Below, piece by piece: positions 23,901 through 38,900 of a stretch of DNA of 64,000 bases. The translations under genes were made by a program, and so were the position numbers. How positions within the stretch are numbered: the first letter of the stretch is position 1; every line of letters begins with the position of its first letter. Source of the DNA: Rhabdophis nuchalis (Eukaryota > Chordata > Lepidosauria > Squamata > Natricidae); assembly GCA_039707465.1 (NCBI GenBank), contig CM077648.1, forward strand, positions 29,515,119-29,579,118, in the 5' to 3' direction. The notes below the pieces were generated by a model that saw nothing but the letters and a program-made list of their open reading frames with translations, was not told the origin of the DNA and ran no database searches.

Positions 23901-26900
23901 GACAATATATCTGATGCTAATCATAACATTCTTGCATGCAACAGCATGATACTTCCTGACTCATTGAATTATAATCGTACCAGAGTGTGGAGTTCCATTT
24001 ATAAATTAAAGCAACATACATTCATCATGAGCCAGCCTTGTCAGTTTATCAACCCTTTAATTTCTTTTGGCCAGGAATTTCAGTATCAGTGCATTCAGTT
24101 CAGCTTTACTACTAACTGGTTGCCATAACAACTAAATACAGTTCTGCTGCATTTTGTCATGTACAAATCTGCATCACTGTAAAACTTGCTTTTAACAGGC
24201 TATTTATCTATTATTTAAATATAAATTCTTTTCTAAATTCTTTATGAATTGAAATATATTCATTTATGTTATTCACAATTATGTCTTTAACACTGCTAAC
24301 TCTAAGAAATAAAAAAAAAAATCACCTACCGTATTCAGAATTTCCTGAATTGCAAGATGGACAGCAGATAAATTTGATAAATATTAAGCCAGCCAATTGA
24401 GACTGAAGTTAACATTAAAAATATGAGAACTTCTTCATTCTAGCATAATTGGTTTTAATTGTTTCTATTGGGGGGGAGATATAGATATTCCTATAAAAGA
24501 ATGCATTTTTGAAGGCAATGTTACTATGAAGCAATGTTACTTTTTGGATTTGAATTACTGATGGAATATTTGGAATTGATTTCACATCATTTAGTAAAAT
24601 GTATCCATGAAATCAAAAAGCCCATGAATTTTTATTAGGCAAATGAAAATAATAGTTAATACAAATGAATTCTTATTATAATCTTAAGATTATTTTATTT
24701 ATTATTAAATTTATTTAACTATGAAAAATCAAATAGTTTAATTTGTGCTGTAATGCCATCCTTATTAGACATTAGATCCTAATTTTGCTTTCAATGGGAG
24801 AATGTAATGAAAAATGATAAAATAATGCTGTTAAACACAAAAAGATATCTTATACACTGAAGCAGTTAACTGATCCATCTAGAGCAGGGGTGTCAAACTT
24901 GTGGCGCGCAGATCGGATGCGTCACATGCTGCCTCTGCCCCCACTCGGGTTAGGAAAGGGGAAAAAAGTCCTGATACGCCACGTGACGTTTGACCCCCCT
25001 GATCTAGAATGTTTGTGACTTCTGGTCTCCCTAACTAGTCTCTGAAGCAGAAGGACTTTTTCCCTTAGCCCTACTTTCTGAAGTCCTTCTAACTGGAAAT
25101 ACTTGTAACCATAGCGCCGTTTTTCTTTTAAATACATTTTAGTATTCCTACACAAATGTTTTTCAAATATTTAGCCATATACTAATTGAGTCTCAGAAGA
25201 ACCAGGAAGGAAATAAGTCAGCGGCTAAGTATTCAAATGTATGTTAGCAATAAATGCACTGATTAGAAAAACTGAGTTTAAGCTTGGAATTTCTAAGCAA
25301 AAATTATTGCTATTCAAACATTTTGTTAAGTATTTTTCATGATTTAGTCTGTTCAAAGGCAAGTCCATACGAAATAAGCTTGTAATCAACAACATACCAT
25401 AGAGGTTAAAATTATTTTAAAACAAATGTTTTCCTAGCTGTATTTTTTAATACAGTTAGTCCTCGACTTACAACAGTTTGTTTAGTGACTGTGAAAGTTA
25501 TGTGACTTATGACCATTTTTCACAGTTGCAACCTTTATAGCATCCCCATGATCAAAATTCAGATATTGGCAACTGGTTCATATTTATGCTGTGTCCCAGG
25601 GTCATGTGATCACTTTTTGCGACCTTCTGACAAGCAAACCCAATGTGGAAGCCAGATTCATTCAACAATTGGGTTACTAACTTATCAACAGCAATGATTC
25701 AATTAAAAACTGAGAAAGGTCATAAAATGGGCCAAAACTCACTTAACAAATGTCTCACTTAACAACAGAAATTTTGGGCTCAATTGTGGTCGTAAATTGA
25801 GGACTACCTGTACTTTTAACCTGGAAAATGATTAAAATTTTATTTTTAGTTTTGATTAATCTTTATATATTATATTTTCGGGACAATCTAGACAGATTTG
25901 AATAGCTATAAAGGGGAGAAGGAAAAAGAGAAAGTTACATAATGATATGGTAAACTAACAGCCACAGTACCACTTGCACATTAATTATTCACAAGTAAAG
26001 ATGCTATACAATATTTGTGCATTATGCTTCTACTTTGGGTAGTATTGCAAGCCCTCTATATCTTTCCAAGCATACTATAATCTGTAAAAAACCTCAACTA
26101 GGATATTTTACTCCTTGCTGTTTTTACCACTCTGTTTTCAGTGGACAGTCATCATTCCATGATAACTGGACGTACTAATTCTTCCTGACACATTTTCAAA
26201 AAATGTATTGGTTTATTATTTTTTTTGCATTTCAGTGTGCGTCTGGAGGGGGCATGTATGTTTGTTTGTTTGTTTATGAAAAAATAAGTTTCATGTGTAT
26301 AGTGTTGCTCTCTTTAATTCCCAGTGGCTATGTTTTTGCTCTATTTTTGTTTGCACTTTCCACATGAATTCACTTTGAGGTTTTATGGCTAAGATTCAGC
26401 ATATTACCTTGCAATGCCCAGATGACTATAAACTGATATATAAACACCAGGGATTTTGAGATTTAAAGTAATTTGAAGCTGAAAAATACTAGTGAATCAG
26501 TGTAAGCCCTTTGAAACATCAAAAATAATACTTCAAATTCCTCGTTTTTGGATAACATCAATTAAATAAATTAAGCTAAACTTGACTCACATTTTAATTT
26601 TATAGGGTTTAAATACAGCTTTTTGGAAGTTTCATAGCCTTATAAAACATCAAAACATTGAATTTGTAAAAGAGATGGTATTAGGTAAAGTGTGCTAATA
26701 ATAACGAAATTTGCTTAAATAATTAGAATTGAGCTTGCTAAAGGAAATGTTATATTAGAAATAAATATTTCTGGAATCTGAATTAATTATTCTTCCTGCC
26801 ATAGCACTACTGGACTTGTGCCTTGTTCAGCAACGCCAACTACTTTTGGAGATCTGAGAGCAGCCAATGGTCAAGGACAGCAACGTCGTCGCATTACATC

Positions 26901-29900
26901 TATCCAACCACCAACTGGGCTTCAGGAATGGCTGAAAATGTTTCAGGTAATAATAAGTTTCTTTAATTAGCCAATTGTAATAATTTAGAATATTTTTTTT
27001 TTGAATCTATTGCAGAATATGCAGAATATTTCACTACAAAGTTACACCACTTTATTTTTCTCTCTCTACTCTTCTTTTGAAATAATCCAAATTAATAATC
27101 TTTGTGTTATGTGTATCCTGCTCCCCCCCCCCCCCCCAGTCTTTTTATTATAATAAAGTAAATATTTACAAAAGGTTTTAAAACCTTTTAAACCTGTGGG
27201 TTTTGTCTGCAAATCATAGCCAACTTTAGAGGGCGGTGCTCATCTCCATTTCTAGGCCATTGAGCCAGTGCTGTCTGAAGATGTTTTTGTACTCATGTGG
27301 CCAGCATGACATCACATTGCATTGGAGAGCATGTGGCGAAACACAGAAACACTTATTTTCCCACCACATTATATACTATTGAATTGCTAGCATGGAAGGA
27401 GCTGAGGCAAGTGATGGCAGCTTACTTCGTCATTCAGTCGTAGGACTTGAACCGCTAGAGCACAGACCTTCTCCAGCATCTTTAAAGCCATTGAGCCACC
27501 GCGCCTCTTTGATTATCTTTATTAAATTTGAAAGTCAAACATTACATTATAATGCAGTACACATTTAATTGGTCTTGTATGGATGTATTTAATTAAGTGT
27601 ATTTAAAGACACAGTACCAAGTATAAAACAAGGTGAATGGACATTGGAGATGGTTGCATTATTGAAAAACTAGATTAGACGCAGATAGTCATGGAGAGAA
27701 TCTATTTTAGGTGGTTGCTACGAATTAACCCTGACCTGATGACATATAATCAAAAAGGATTAAAGTTTTATTGATCTTAGTTATAAATTAAAATGAAAGA
27801 TTTCTACTTTAAAATACTCAATATATTATTTTTTTAAAAAACAATACAGAAACTGTTGTGTATAGTACTGGTTTAAAAAAGTTTAAATGCAATAACATTT
27901 ATCCATAGAAATTAGCATGTTGTAATTTCAATTTTTTAGTGTAATTTAATATAGTTACTGCCATTGAATATTTAAAAATATCAGTTCATGTAATATACTA
28001 CTCTCTAAAAAACTAAAATTTAATCATCCTTATTAGACCATGTTGAAGTGTTATAAAATTAGTGAATAATAGTAACAAGATTAATATTTCTTGAATAAGC
28101 TTAGTTATAATTCCAAAATACTTTTTAAAAATATACAGTCAAACAATGAACAAGCATATTACTCAAGAATGAAAATGCATATTATTAAAACTGCAAGCAT
28201 GTTTTGTTTCCCTAAATATGTTAGAAAATGTCCCATGTAGGATTTCTGCTTCCTAAAAATCTCATCCTAATGCAGTTTTCTTGAAATAATTTTTTTTTAA
28301 AAAAAAAGATGAAGCGTCACAGGAGTCTGGGTGGAAGATAACAAAGCAAGAAATACCGAAAAACATACATGTACTAGATGTATCTTCAGGGTGAGCAGAG
28401 CATAATGCAACCTGGGTGCTTAAATTGAGGAACTCTCCAGCATTCCTGAGATGTTCACAACTAACTGACAGTCAGATTTGGCAAAAGTATATCTCATACT
28501 TATAAAAGTGTATAGAGAATTCCCATAATACAAAAGAAACATAATTGTTCATCTTTAATGGACATTAGAGAATTGGGTAATCATAAAGAGAAAGCTATTT
28601 ATGTTGCCAAACTTTAAATAGGATTGTTAATTGTTAATCCTATTTTAGAGTATAGAAGGGTAAGCTGATTCAATCATTAATATGTATCTTAATTATAAAG
28701 TAATTTCAGTAATATCTTGCATGTTCAGGTATTTTGACAGCTAATTGTCAGCAGAATTTTCAAAACAAGCATATAAAATGCTTAACCATCAGGGATTTAA
28801 ATATCATTAAATTATTTTCTGTGTCCATATAAGAATGACCTTATTTGCAGTCAGTGAGCAAATTACGTGCTCCTAAATCTCAAATAATATTTTTTGATTG
28901 TTGAATCATAATACAATATAGCTATCTATGCTTATCAGTATAATTTGCAGACTCATGTTTAAGGAAGTTCATTTTAAAGACTGAATGCGTGGTATTTTTC
29001 ATTGCTAACTAACTACAGGAATTGATAATAGAACAGAATAAAAAAGTTTCAAGGGACCTTGGAGATCCTCTAGTCCAATCCCCTGCTCAAGCAATAGATA
29101 CTATACCATTTTGTACAAATGCCTGTCCAATCTCTTCTTAAAAATATCAACTTTTGGAGGCAAGCCATTTCATTGGCTTGTTTTCACACTGTCAGGAAAT
29201 TTTTCTTTAGTTTTAGATTGGATTTCCCCCTGATAAATTTCCATCCATTATTTCTTGTCCTGCCTTCAGATGTTTTGGAGAATAGGATGACCCCCCTCTT
29301 CTTTCTCACAGCCCCTAGATATTGGAATACTGCTATCAAGCCAGCCCTGGTTAGATTAGATATACCCAGTTCCTGCAACCATTCTTCATACATTTTAACA
29401 TAATTAGTCCCCTAATTATCTTTGTTCTTTTCTGCACTTCAGAATGTCAACTGTATGCTTCTCTCCATATACATGCAGTTCCATTAAGGACTACATGTTA
29501 AGTGCAGTTTGTCAGCCAGTTACGAATTCATCTGATTGTAATGCCGTCTAACCCACATTTAGGGGGCAGCTCTCAAAAAAGTCAACAATGTTTGTTATCT
29601 GTGTTGATGTCACACAAAAACACAAAGGAGTACACGGTCACATTGTTATCTGCAGATAACAGATAAAAACTTTTTATTTAAAACTTTAAAAAATTGTATA
29701 ATTGCACATCTGTTTTTGCTTACATTCTGTTAACTATAATTATTATGTTTGTGCCTTCGAGTCAGTGTTGACTCTGGTGTCTATCTGGACAAGTCCCTGC
29801 AGTTTTCTTGGCAAAATTTCAGAAGTAGCTTGCCCTTGCCTTCTTCTCAGGGCTAAGAGAGACTGACTGGCCCAATGTCATCATCTGGCTTTGTTATTAA

Positions 29901-32900
29901 GGTGGGACTAGAACTATGAACTCCTGGTTTCTTGCCTGCCTTATTCCTTAACCACTATACCAAACTGGGTCTCTTAAGCATACCTGTTAGGTTTTTAGTA
30001 ATTTTAGTAATCTTTCTTAGGGTTCCAGAAAGCCTTGAAAACCTGGCTCTAGTCCCAACCAGGGTTTGAGATTTGTTACATTTAATGGGCCCTGTTTTAT
30101 ATTGTGTGATTTGTTAACAGAGTATTTCAGTCTAGCTGCCTGTTGATTTAATATTTCTTGCTGTTTTTTGTTTATTAATTGTACTCAACTCTAATTCCAC
30201 TGGAGATAGTTGACCAGTGAATTGATTAAATAAAATAATAATAAATATTTTTTTACTTCAAGAGTTCATTATAACAGTTTTCAAATGTTATAAAGATTTT
30301 TTAAGTACAGTTTATTGAAACTATAGTATGAAAAGTAAATGTAATTTTGTATTTCTCAGAGCTGGAGTGGACCAGAGAAGTTGCTTGCCTTAGATGAATT
30401 GATTGATAGTTGTGAACCTACCCAAGTGAAGCATATGATGCAAGTGATAGAACCCCAGTTTCAAAGAGATTTCATTTCCTTGCTCCCCAAAGAGGTGAGG
30501 ATTCTTATTTAATATTGGGCTCTGGGCACTGTTTGACTATATAATCTATTATTTGCCACCCTTAAGCATTTCCTAACTAATTATAGTCCTCAATATTTTC
30601 AGCATAACACTGTTAATTGGTGTTAAAGTCTGGAAGATGAAAACTGCTATGATTTAATAATGTAGTTCCTAGCTTAAATAAAAATACTTGCAAGACCAAT
30701 GACTTTATTTCATTGATTAACTTGCTTTTTTTATGGTTATTTTTTTATTTGTAATTTTTTTTTGAAGCTTTGCAACTGTTTCAAAATAATTTAAATTAAA
30801 TGTTGTTGGCATTTAACTTCCCGAAAGTTGCACATTGTCTTTCCTGGGGGGTTAGTTTCATTTTATGTGACATAATCTCCTGCAGAGTTTGTTACAATTT
30901 TCCTTGAATAAGTAGACAGAGAACCTATTTATTCAAATATATTTAAAAAAATTGCAATCTTAAACAGAGACAAGTCTTATTCATTCATTTATTCAGTTTT
31001 TATGGCCACTTATTCATACATCACCCTAGTTAGCTCACAAGTTTTAAAACACAACAGTTAAAACAAAATTCTTACAACCATGTGGGTGGGTAGACAATTA
31101 CAAAATATTCAACCATACTAATGGGCACTCTTTATGCTTTATCTCAGTGACTGCAGAAAAAAGCTGATATTCAGTGCTTTCTTCAAGGCAGATAAAATTG
31201 GGTTTATGTAGATGTTGAAGGAAATGTTCCAGAGGGCATATACAGTGACAGAGACAGCACACTTCATGAGCTGACACTGTTTAATAGATGAGACCCAAAG
31301 CATACTGATTTTGTTGGATATTATCAAATGGGCAGACAAAATAGGATACAACCAGTCCTGCCTCTATATTATGCAGGGCATGTTAGATAAGCAAATCTGA
31401 CTTCCCCCTTGATTTTGCTTGACAGACGCTGGCTGGGAAGGTTGCAAATGACTCTAGGATGCTTCAACCATTGTAAATATATGCCACTTGCCAAGAGCCT
31501 GAATTTTGATCGTGGAACCATGGGGATGCTGCAACAGTCGTAGGTAGTGAGGACCAGTTGTTAGTCATTTTTTTCAGTGCCGTTGTAACTGAACGGTTGC
31601 TAAACAAATTATTGTTAGTCAAGGTCTACCTGTAATAGTGTTACAGGAGGGTACCCTGCGACAGCCATACTGTAACAGTTGTAATTTCGGAGTGGTCTTC
31701 AAGGGTATCTCATGTTGAGCATATTGCAATGATTTTAATGGGAGGGGATAAAGCACGAGTGAACATGAATGGGGCCTCGCAATCCAGGAAAGGATGCATT
31801 TGACCTATCAGATGAATATATAAAAAGACCTCCCTAACCAAAGAGGTCATCTGCTCCTTGACCAGGAAAGAAACTGGTATGTGAGCTAACTCTGAGGATT
31901 GGGTGGCATTGGGGAAATGCCACCCAATCCACAGATATAGTTGGTAAAGCCCCAGAAATATGTAAACCATTCTTGCTAGATTTAGCTGCTCTGTAGTTAA
32001 ATTAATTTTGCTTAAATGGAAGACCCTGCTGTTATTTCTTCAAATCTTTTGCCTAAAAGTTAAATGTTTCGTTTACCTAAAATCTTTTCTCATAAAAGGA
32101 TGTCTACAGTTCCTTTGAAGAATATAAGTAAAGTTGTCACAGGGAATACATGTGCTAAGTATTAATTAGAAAGGAAAGATTAAGTGGACAAGTAGGTTTT
32201 AATCATTTTGAGTTGACCATTTATCTAAAGAATGCTTTATGTTTCAATTAATTGTTTTTTTGCCAATCTGTGAAAGTAGGCTTGAAAAATGTCACGAGAA
32301 TTCTGTGTAATTTTTTTGAGTGTAAGCTTATTTTGTCGAACATCTATCCCTTCCTAGTCCCAATATCTTTTGGCAAATTTTAATGAACACATTTAACAGT
32401 ATATTGTCCTGTTTTGATGGATGTATTTTTAAAATGCATTAGTCAGTTTTAAACAACCACATTCAGCCTATCAGGATAGATGTTTGGTTGTTTGTATTTT
32501 TAATCATTTCCATCACCTATACTATATTTCAGGAAATTGAACATTCTAAACATATTCGAGGTCTTATATTTTGTTGCAATGTGCATAGGGAAAGGAAGGC
32601 ACAGAGTGCAGGTATTAAGGTGCAAAAAGATCGTAATTTTGGCCTAAAGGAAAGTAATTCATATTGCTGCATTACGGTCTGCTTCCCAGCAATTTATTCA
32701 ATTTTGTTATCCAGCTTAAGGAATGCTTACTTAACTAATACTCTGGTTTCAGTCTTAATTATGGGATGGGACATTGTCTTGTCTCATATTATGAAGATCA
32801 AATTGAATATAGAGAGAGATATTAATAATTCCCAAATATGCGTTCTGTGGTCTTTGGCAAAGTGGTAGTCTTGACATGGGAAATGGAGAGGGTAAATAGC

Positions 32901-35900
32901 CAGGATTCAGAACATATCTTCTCATTTGAAAAGCTTATTATAGCAGTTAACCAGTTCCATAGCCTGATAGAAGCCTTGGGCCTTTTTTTTAAGCATAGCA
33001 ACTACCCAATTACCTAACGGCTTCCCAAGCAAGAGTCATGTGAGGTTTATCTGGAGGGTTTCTTTAAGTTAGGTATTTATTTATTTCTTACTTTTAGTAG
33101 CTGCCTGGACAAGTCCCTGCAGTTTTCTTTGAAAGGTTTTTCAGAAGTTTTCATCATATTTAAAGAAAGTCTTGTTAACTACAGCCTGTACCCATGATTT
33201 CTGGTTGTATTATTTTTCTAGTTGTGGAAATAGTTCATGAGAGTCTTTTCTAAGGCACTATTTTATTTACCTAAACACTGATGCCACGTTTCACTTCTCC
33301 TTTCTACAAGATGAACAGAAGTTCCTTTAGTCTTTTCTAGGTCAATGTATCACACTATCATTTTATATTGTTGGCCTTTCTAGCAACTGCCTCATGTTCA
33401 GCTCACACCAGGTCACAGTAACCATCATAAGTATGAGTCAGTTGCAAAGCATCTGAATTTTGATCACATGATGATGGAGATGCTGCAACAGTCATAAGTG
33501 TGGAAAACAGTCATAAGTCACCTTTTTCAGTGCTGCTGTAACTTTTAAATTACACTAAATGAACTGTTGTAAATTGAGGACTACCTATATAGCCAAATGA
33601 TTTATTACTCTTAAGTTTAACCCTAGATAAAAATATGCAATATGCATGCATAATAATAAAACATTAAAATACACAATATTTCTGTAATTATAACAGATGT
33701 AATCATCAAATCCAAACTTCATTTTTATGTTCCTCAAGGAAGAAGTCTAAAAATGGTTTCCAAGTAGAAACCAAGCCAGATAGGCTTTTGTCTTTCATCA
33801 AAGTAATTAGTTTTTCTTTCTTGTCCCTTTTTACCTTTTTTCTCCTTTGAATTCTCTTTCCTCCCCAATTTTTCCTTTTTATTTAGTATTTTATGTCTCC
33901 TTGAAATTTAATAAAGTTGATTTTAATAAAGGATTTTTCTAGCCTAAAGCAAGTAGGTCTACATTGGCAATCTATATTGTCTCAGATATATTTGGTTACA
34001 TATCTTACATATCATATATCATACTTTTCCCGGCCTTTTGGCTCAGGATATACTGTTAAAAACTTTGCTCAAATTAAGATTATATTCCCAGTATTCACCT
34101 TGTCTAAAAAAACATGCCTTTCATTTTGGATCCATTTTGTCATTTTATATCCAAGAGCTAATTTCTAATGGCCTCTAATTTCCTAAACCAGCCTGCAATT
34201 GAGAAGATAGGATTATGATTAGTTCAGAAATATTTTGAATTTGTTATAAATTACTCTCCTTGCATTCATATATATTCCTTAAAGTGGAAGTGTTTAGAGT
34301 CTTAGACTTTACAGTTTTATTTTAAAAGTACTAAAATAGATTTAGAACTACTACTTTACTTATAATTTGTCCTGGTTCTCAGAATGATTTTTGTTCATTT
34401 TTATGATTTGAGTGTGATATATATAGTAGGAGTTTTTTTTAATATTTATTCATTTATGTGGTGTTTCTTTCCAATCATGTTCTCATTTTTTCTTTATATA
34501 ATTGCCTTGAGTTAGGTTTTTAGCCTGTTAAAATATCTCAATACCATTAAGGACATTTAGGACAATATGCACATTTTACAGAGCATAAATTACCATATTA
34601 AGAACGTAAGAAAATTGAAGTGCAGAATTATACATATTTTTGATTAAATCATGGAGACCAAAAGATATAATGCTTCATTAAGTAAGTAAAGGAATAAAAT
34701 ATTGTTATATAGCATTTCACAACTCAGGATCACCTCATAAATGAACTTATCATTTATTTTCAGCAAATAATTACAATCACAGATTATATTGTGCAGTTAT
34801 ATTGCAATCTATTTTCCTCCAATCCATTGTTTTAAATTAAGTCTTCAATTATTATTTATATAGAAATTCCACTTATTCTCAAAAATTATAGTCTGTTCTA
34901 CTATTTTATTATTTTTAGCCTAACCTGGTGATTTGAAATACATCAATAGTACCAATAGAGGAGACTAGTATGTAGTTCATGGTTGAACTGTGCAATTCTT
35001 GGTGCTTTCTGAGTATGGTTGGTTGCAAGAGGTTTCATTACCCTGCTGGGTAACATCATCAGTGTGAGTGAGTATAGATTTGCTCCCTGATTAACATTCA
35101 GTAGTTTCCCCTACAAGTTTTGGTGGAGATGTGTTTTTCCTCCCCTTGGTAGTATCTTGATTAGGATATTGTTCTCTGCTGAAGTGTTTATCTGGTATTA
35201 ATCTCTGTGTCAGGGTTCCAGATAGCATCCTCAATCAAATAAAAGTCCGAGGCTAGAGATTCCTCAAAGTTCCAATTTATTACAGAAGCCATACTGGCAC
35301 ATATGGGAAAACCCAAATCTGAAAGCCTCCAGGTTTTCCCCATCCAGTTGAAAGTTCAAAACTCTGCCCCAGCACCCACATGTCCATCAATGCACTCGCA
35401 TTGCATTTTGGGCGTTTGCGTGCCCCCTGTTTTAGGTCTGGAAGGCCTCCTGAACAAACCTGGAAGCCAAAATGGGGCATGGGGGGAGGGGGGGCGTGTT
35501 AGGCTGCGCCCTGTTTTGGGCCTGGAAAGCCGCCTGCACCAACCTGGAAACCAAAAATGGGAGAGAGGGTACAGGGAAGCACAGGGGCGGGGTGCATGAG
35601 CAGGGATGCTCACATTACATTTTGGGTTTGCTCACTTACATGCACACATGCATATTTCGGGCACTCTGCACCAAAAAGTTAGCCATCCCTGCAGTATAGC
35701 AATAGCACTAACAATAGCACTTACAACTATGTGTTATAAATGACTCCTGTTTTGTATTCTTGGGCTCCTAGATCATTTACTTAAGATGTTTTGGAGGGAA
35801 TTGTTTGGTTTTTGTGCTCTCGTGATGTTATGTGGTTATAATTGTTTTTAGGTTGTTTCCGATATATTTTTGGTATGTTGCCCATTTTATACCTTGTGTT

Positions 35901-38900
35901 ACTTTGAGTTATAGTGGGTTGAGCGGTCAGGTACTTTTTGATAAATTTGTAGTGTTATCCATTTTATTGGAAGATATCCAATAAATATTATTGGATAATA
36001 AATAGATATTCGAATAAATAGGCAGTCCTATTTTCTTTTTCTGGTGTTCCCTATTGCTGCTGTAGAACATACAGATTCACTTGTGTGAGGTTGGATTGTT
36101 GCTTGGTAATGGAGTGGTTAGTGAGTTATTTTTCAATAGAATTACATTTCTAATTTGCCATTGTTTCCTTTGCTGATGAAGATTTATTTTTATTTAATTT
36201 ATTTTTTATTTTAATTCGATTTATATCCCGCCCTTCCCCACGAGGGACCCAGGGCGGCGCACAGGAATTTAAAACATATAAAACAAAATACACAAAATTT
36301 AAAAGCATATTAAATTAAACAATCCTATGCTAAAACCAAATTAAAACCCCAATTTAAAACTAAAATAGCCCCAGCGGGAGGTTAGGCTAGGCCGGCTTGC
36401 TGAAAAAGATGTGTCTTTAGACACTGGCGGAAGAGGCGGAGGTCTGAGATGGTACGAAGTTCAGGAGGGAGGTCGTTCCAAAGGGCAGGGCCTGCCACAG
36501 AGAAGGCTCTTCCCCTGGGTGTCGCCAGATGGCATTGCCCGGCCGACGGCACCCTGAGAAGGCCCTCTCTGTGGGAGCGGATCGGCCGTAGGGATGTATG
36601 GGACAGGAGACGGTCATGCATGTAACTAGGCCCCGAGCCATGGAGCGATTTAAAGATGGTCGTCAGAACCTTGAAGCGCACCCGAAAGACCACAGGAAGC
36701 CAGTGCAGCTCACGCAGGATAGGTGTTATATGGGAGTATCTCGGAGCTCCCGTTATTACCCACGCGGCCGCATTCTGGACTAGCTGTAGCTTTCGAGTGC
36801 ACCTCAAGGGAAGCCCCATGTAGAGAGTGTTGCAGTAGTCGAGCCGGGATATCCAGGAGTAGTAGTGTGTTGATGTTTTCCTGTTCCCTTGTGAAATTTA
36901 TTACTTTGAAGATGTTGATTGGTGTGTCTTCTCTAGTTGTTTCTTTTTAATTATGATGAAGGTGGTGTTTACATATCAGATCCATACTTGTGGCTGTGTG
37001 TGTGGAATTGCTATAGTTTCTAGACATTGAATTACAGTGGTACCTCGCTTCACGAACGCCTCTCTTCACGACCAATTTGCTGTACGACCAGAAATTTTCC
37101 AAAAAATGTGCTCCGCTGCACAAACCCCGCCTCACTTCACGTACCGGAGCCGCGGACATTTTATCTACGAACGAATGTTGTGAGGGGGACGGGTGTGTGT
37201 GTGGAAGCGAAAGCAGGGGGGAAGGAGCTGCCTTCCCGGCCGGGCTCCACAGCTGAGGGGCGATGGAGCAGTTTGCGCGGTTTGCTCCATCGCCCCTCAG
37301 CTGCGGAGCCCGGCCGGGAAGGCAGCTCCTTCCCCCCTGCCTTCGCTTCCAAACACACCCCGCGAGCGGCTGCCAGCATGACTTTCGCCCGTCTCTTTCT
37401 GGGCTCCGCGCTTCTGGGAAGCGTCCCGACAAGCAGAAGCGCCGAGCCCAGAAAGAGACGGGCGAAAGTCATGCTGGCTTGCTCCATTGCCCCTCAGCTG
37501 CTTTACATTGAACCCAAAAAACAAGGTCAGAACGGATTAACCGGATTTACATTGAACCCTATGGGAAATTGTGCCTCGCTTCACGACCAATTCGCAACAC
37601 GAACAGAGTCAGTTCACGAATTAAGTTCGTGAAGCGAGGTACCACTGTATATATTTCTATTATGAGTCCTGAGCGTAGTGATCCCATAAGTGTTCCTCTG
37701 ATTTGTTAGTATATTTGTTTTATCAAAATGAAAATAGGTAGTTAGACAGAGGTTTATGAGGTCCATGATTCTAGGCATTTTGATCTTCGTGTATTCTGGA
37801 TCTATGGACATATAGAAGCTATGAGTTGAAACCATAATTTCATGAGCTTCTACTTTTAAGTCTTTGATTTTCTGAAGGAACAATAAGGGAGATTTGAGAC
37901 TACCACTTCCCAACATAAGAAATCCAAGCTTGTTTGTACCGTATTTATCGGCGTATAACACGCACTTTTTCCCCCTGAAAATAGGGGGCAAATGATGTAT
38001 GCGTGTTATACGCCGAAGCCATGTTTTTACAGTGGTCGGCAGCAGAGGGCCCGGCATGTCGGGGAGCTGCGCCGGACCCGTCCGGGCACCGGGCGCCCGC
38101 CTCCCTGTACGCGCGGCTCCACAGCCCCCTCGAGCGAGCGAACGGGCGGGCGGAATGCCCGGGGCTGTGGCTGCGCCGGAGCCACAGCCCCCTGGAGCGA
38201 GCGAACGGGCGGGGGGAAGGGCCAAAGAGGGGGCATCGGGCAGGGAAGCCCCGCGCATCTCCCCCGGCTCCCTCTGACAGCCACCACAGCACACGTTTCT
38301 CCTCCCTGTCGGAGGAAGCCGGCGGAGATACGCGCGGCTTCTCTGCCTTTCGCGCGGCTTCGCTGCCCTTCCCAGAGCCTTGCGCCCGGCAGGGGCATCC
38401 CTGCCCGATGCCCCTGCCGGGCGCAAGGCTCTGGGAAGGGCAGAGAAGCCGCGCGAAAGGCAGAGAAGCCGGCGGAGATACGCGCGGCTTCTCTGCCTTT
38501 TGCGCGGCTTCTCTGCCTTTCGCGCGGCTTCGCTGCCCTTCCCAGAGCCTTGCGCCCGGCAGGGGCATCCCTGCCCGATGCCCCTGCCGGGCGCAAGGCT
38601 CTGGGAAGAGCAGAGAAGCCGCGCGAAAGGCAGAGAAGCCGGCGGAGATACGCGCGGCTTCTCTGCCTTTTGCGCGGCTTCTCTGCCTTTCGCGCGGCTT
38701 CGCTGCCCTTCCCAGAGCCTTGCGCCCGGCAGGGGCATCCCTGCCCGATGCCCCTGCCGGGCGCAAGGCTCTGGGAAGGGCAGAGAAGCCGCGCGAAAGG
38801 CAGAGAAGCCGGCGGAGATACGCGCGGCTTCTCTGCCTTTTGCGCGGCTTCTCTGCCTTTCGCGCGGCTTCGCTGCCCTTCCCAGAGCCTTGCGCCCGGC

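Larger units (their letters stand above)
23641..26804 (+). other. FBXW7: FBXW7 intron after first common exon
   Basis: Apart from the hAT MITE (24885-25001) and the CAGGTAGTCC-family MITE (25453-25810) the intron shows no recognisable feature. Confidence 0.8.
26947..30359 (+). other. FBXW7: FBXW7 intron, third common boundary
   Basis: Contains a 15-base C run (27123-27137), a Sauria-type SINE, a CR1 fragment, a CORE-SINE and an L2 tail, listed separately. 27508-29019 is AT-rich with nothing recognised. Confidence 0.8.

Noticed and set aside
36382..36819. 145-codon open frame as a possible host gene
   Set aside because: It matches the C-terminus of L2-clade LINE proteins and sits inside a LINE 3' end.
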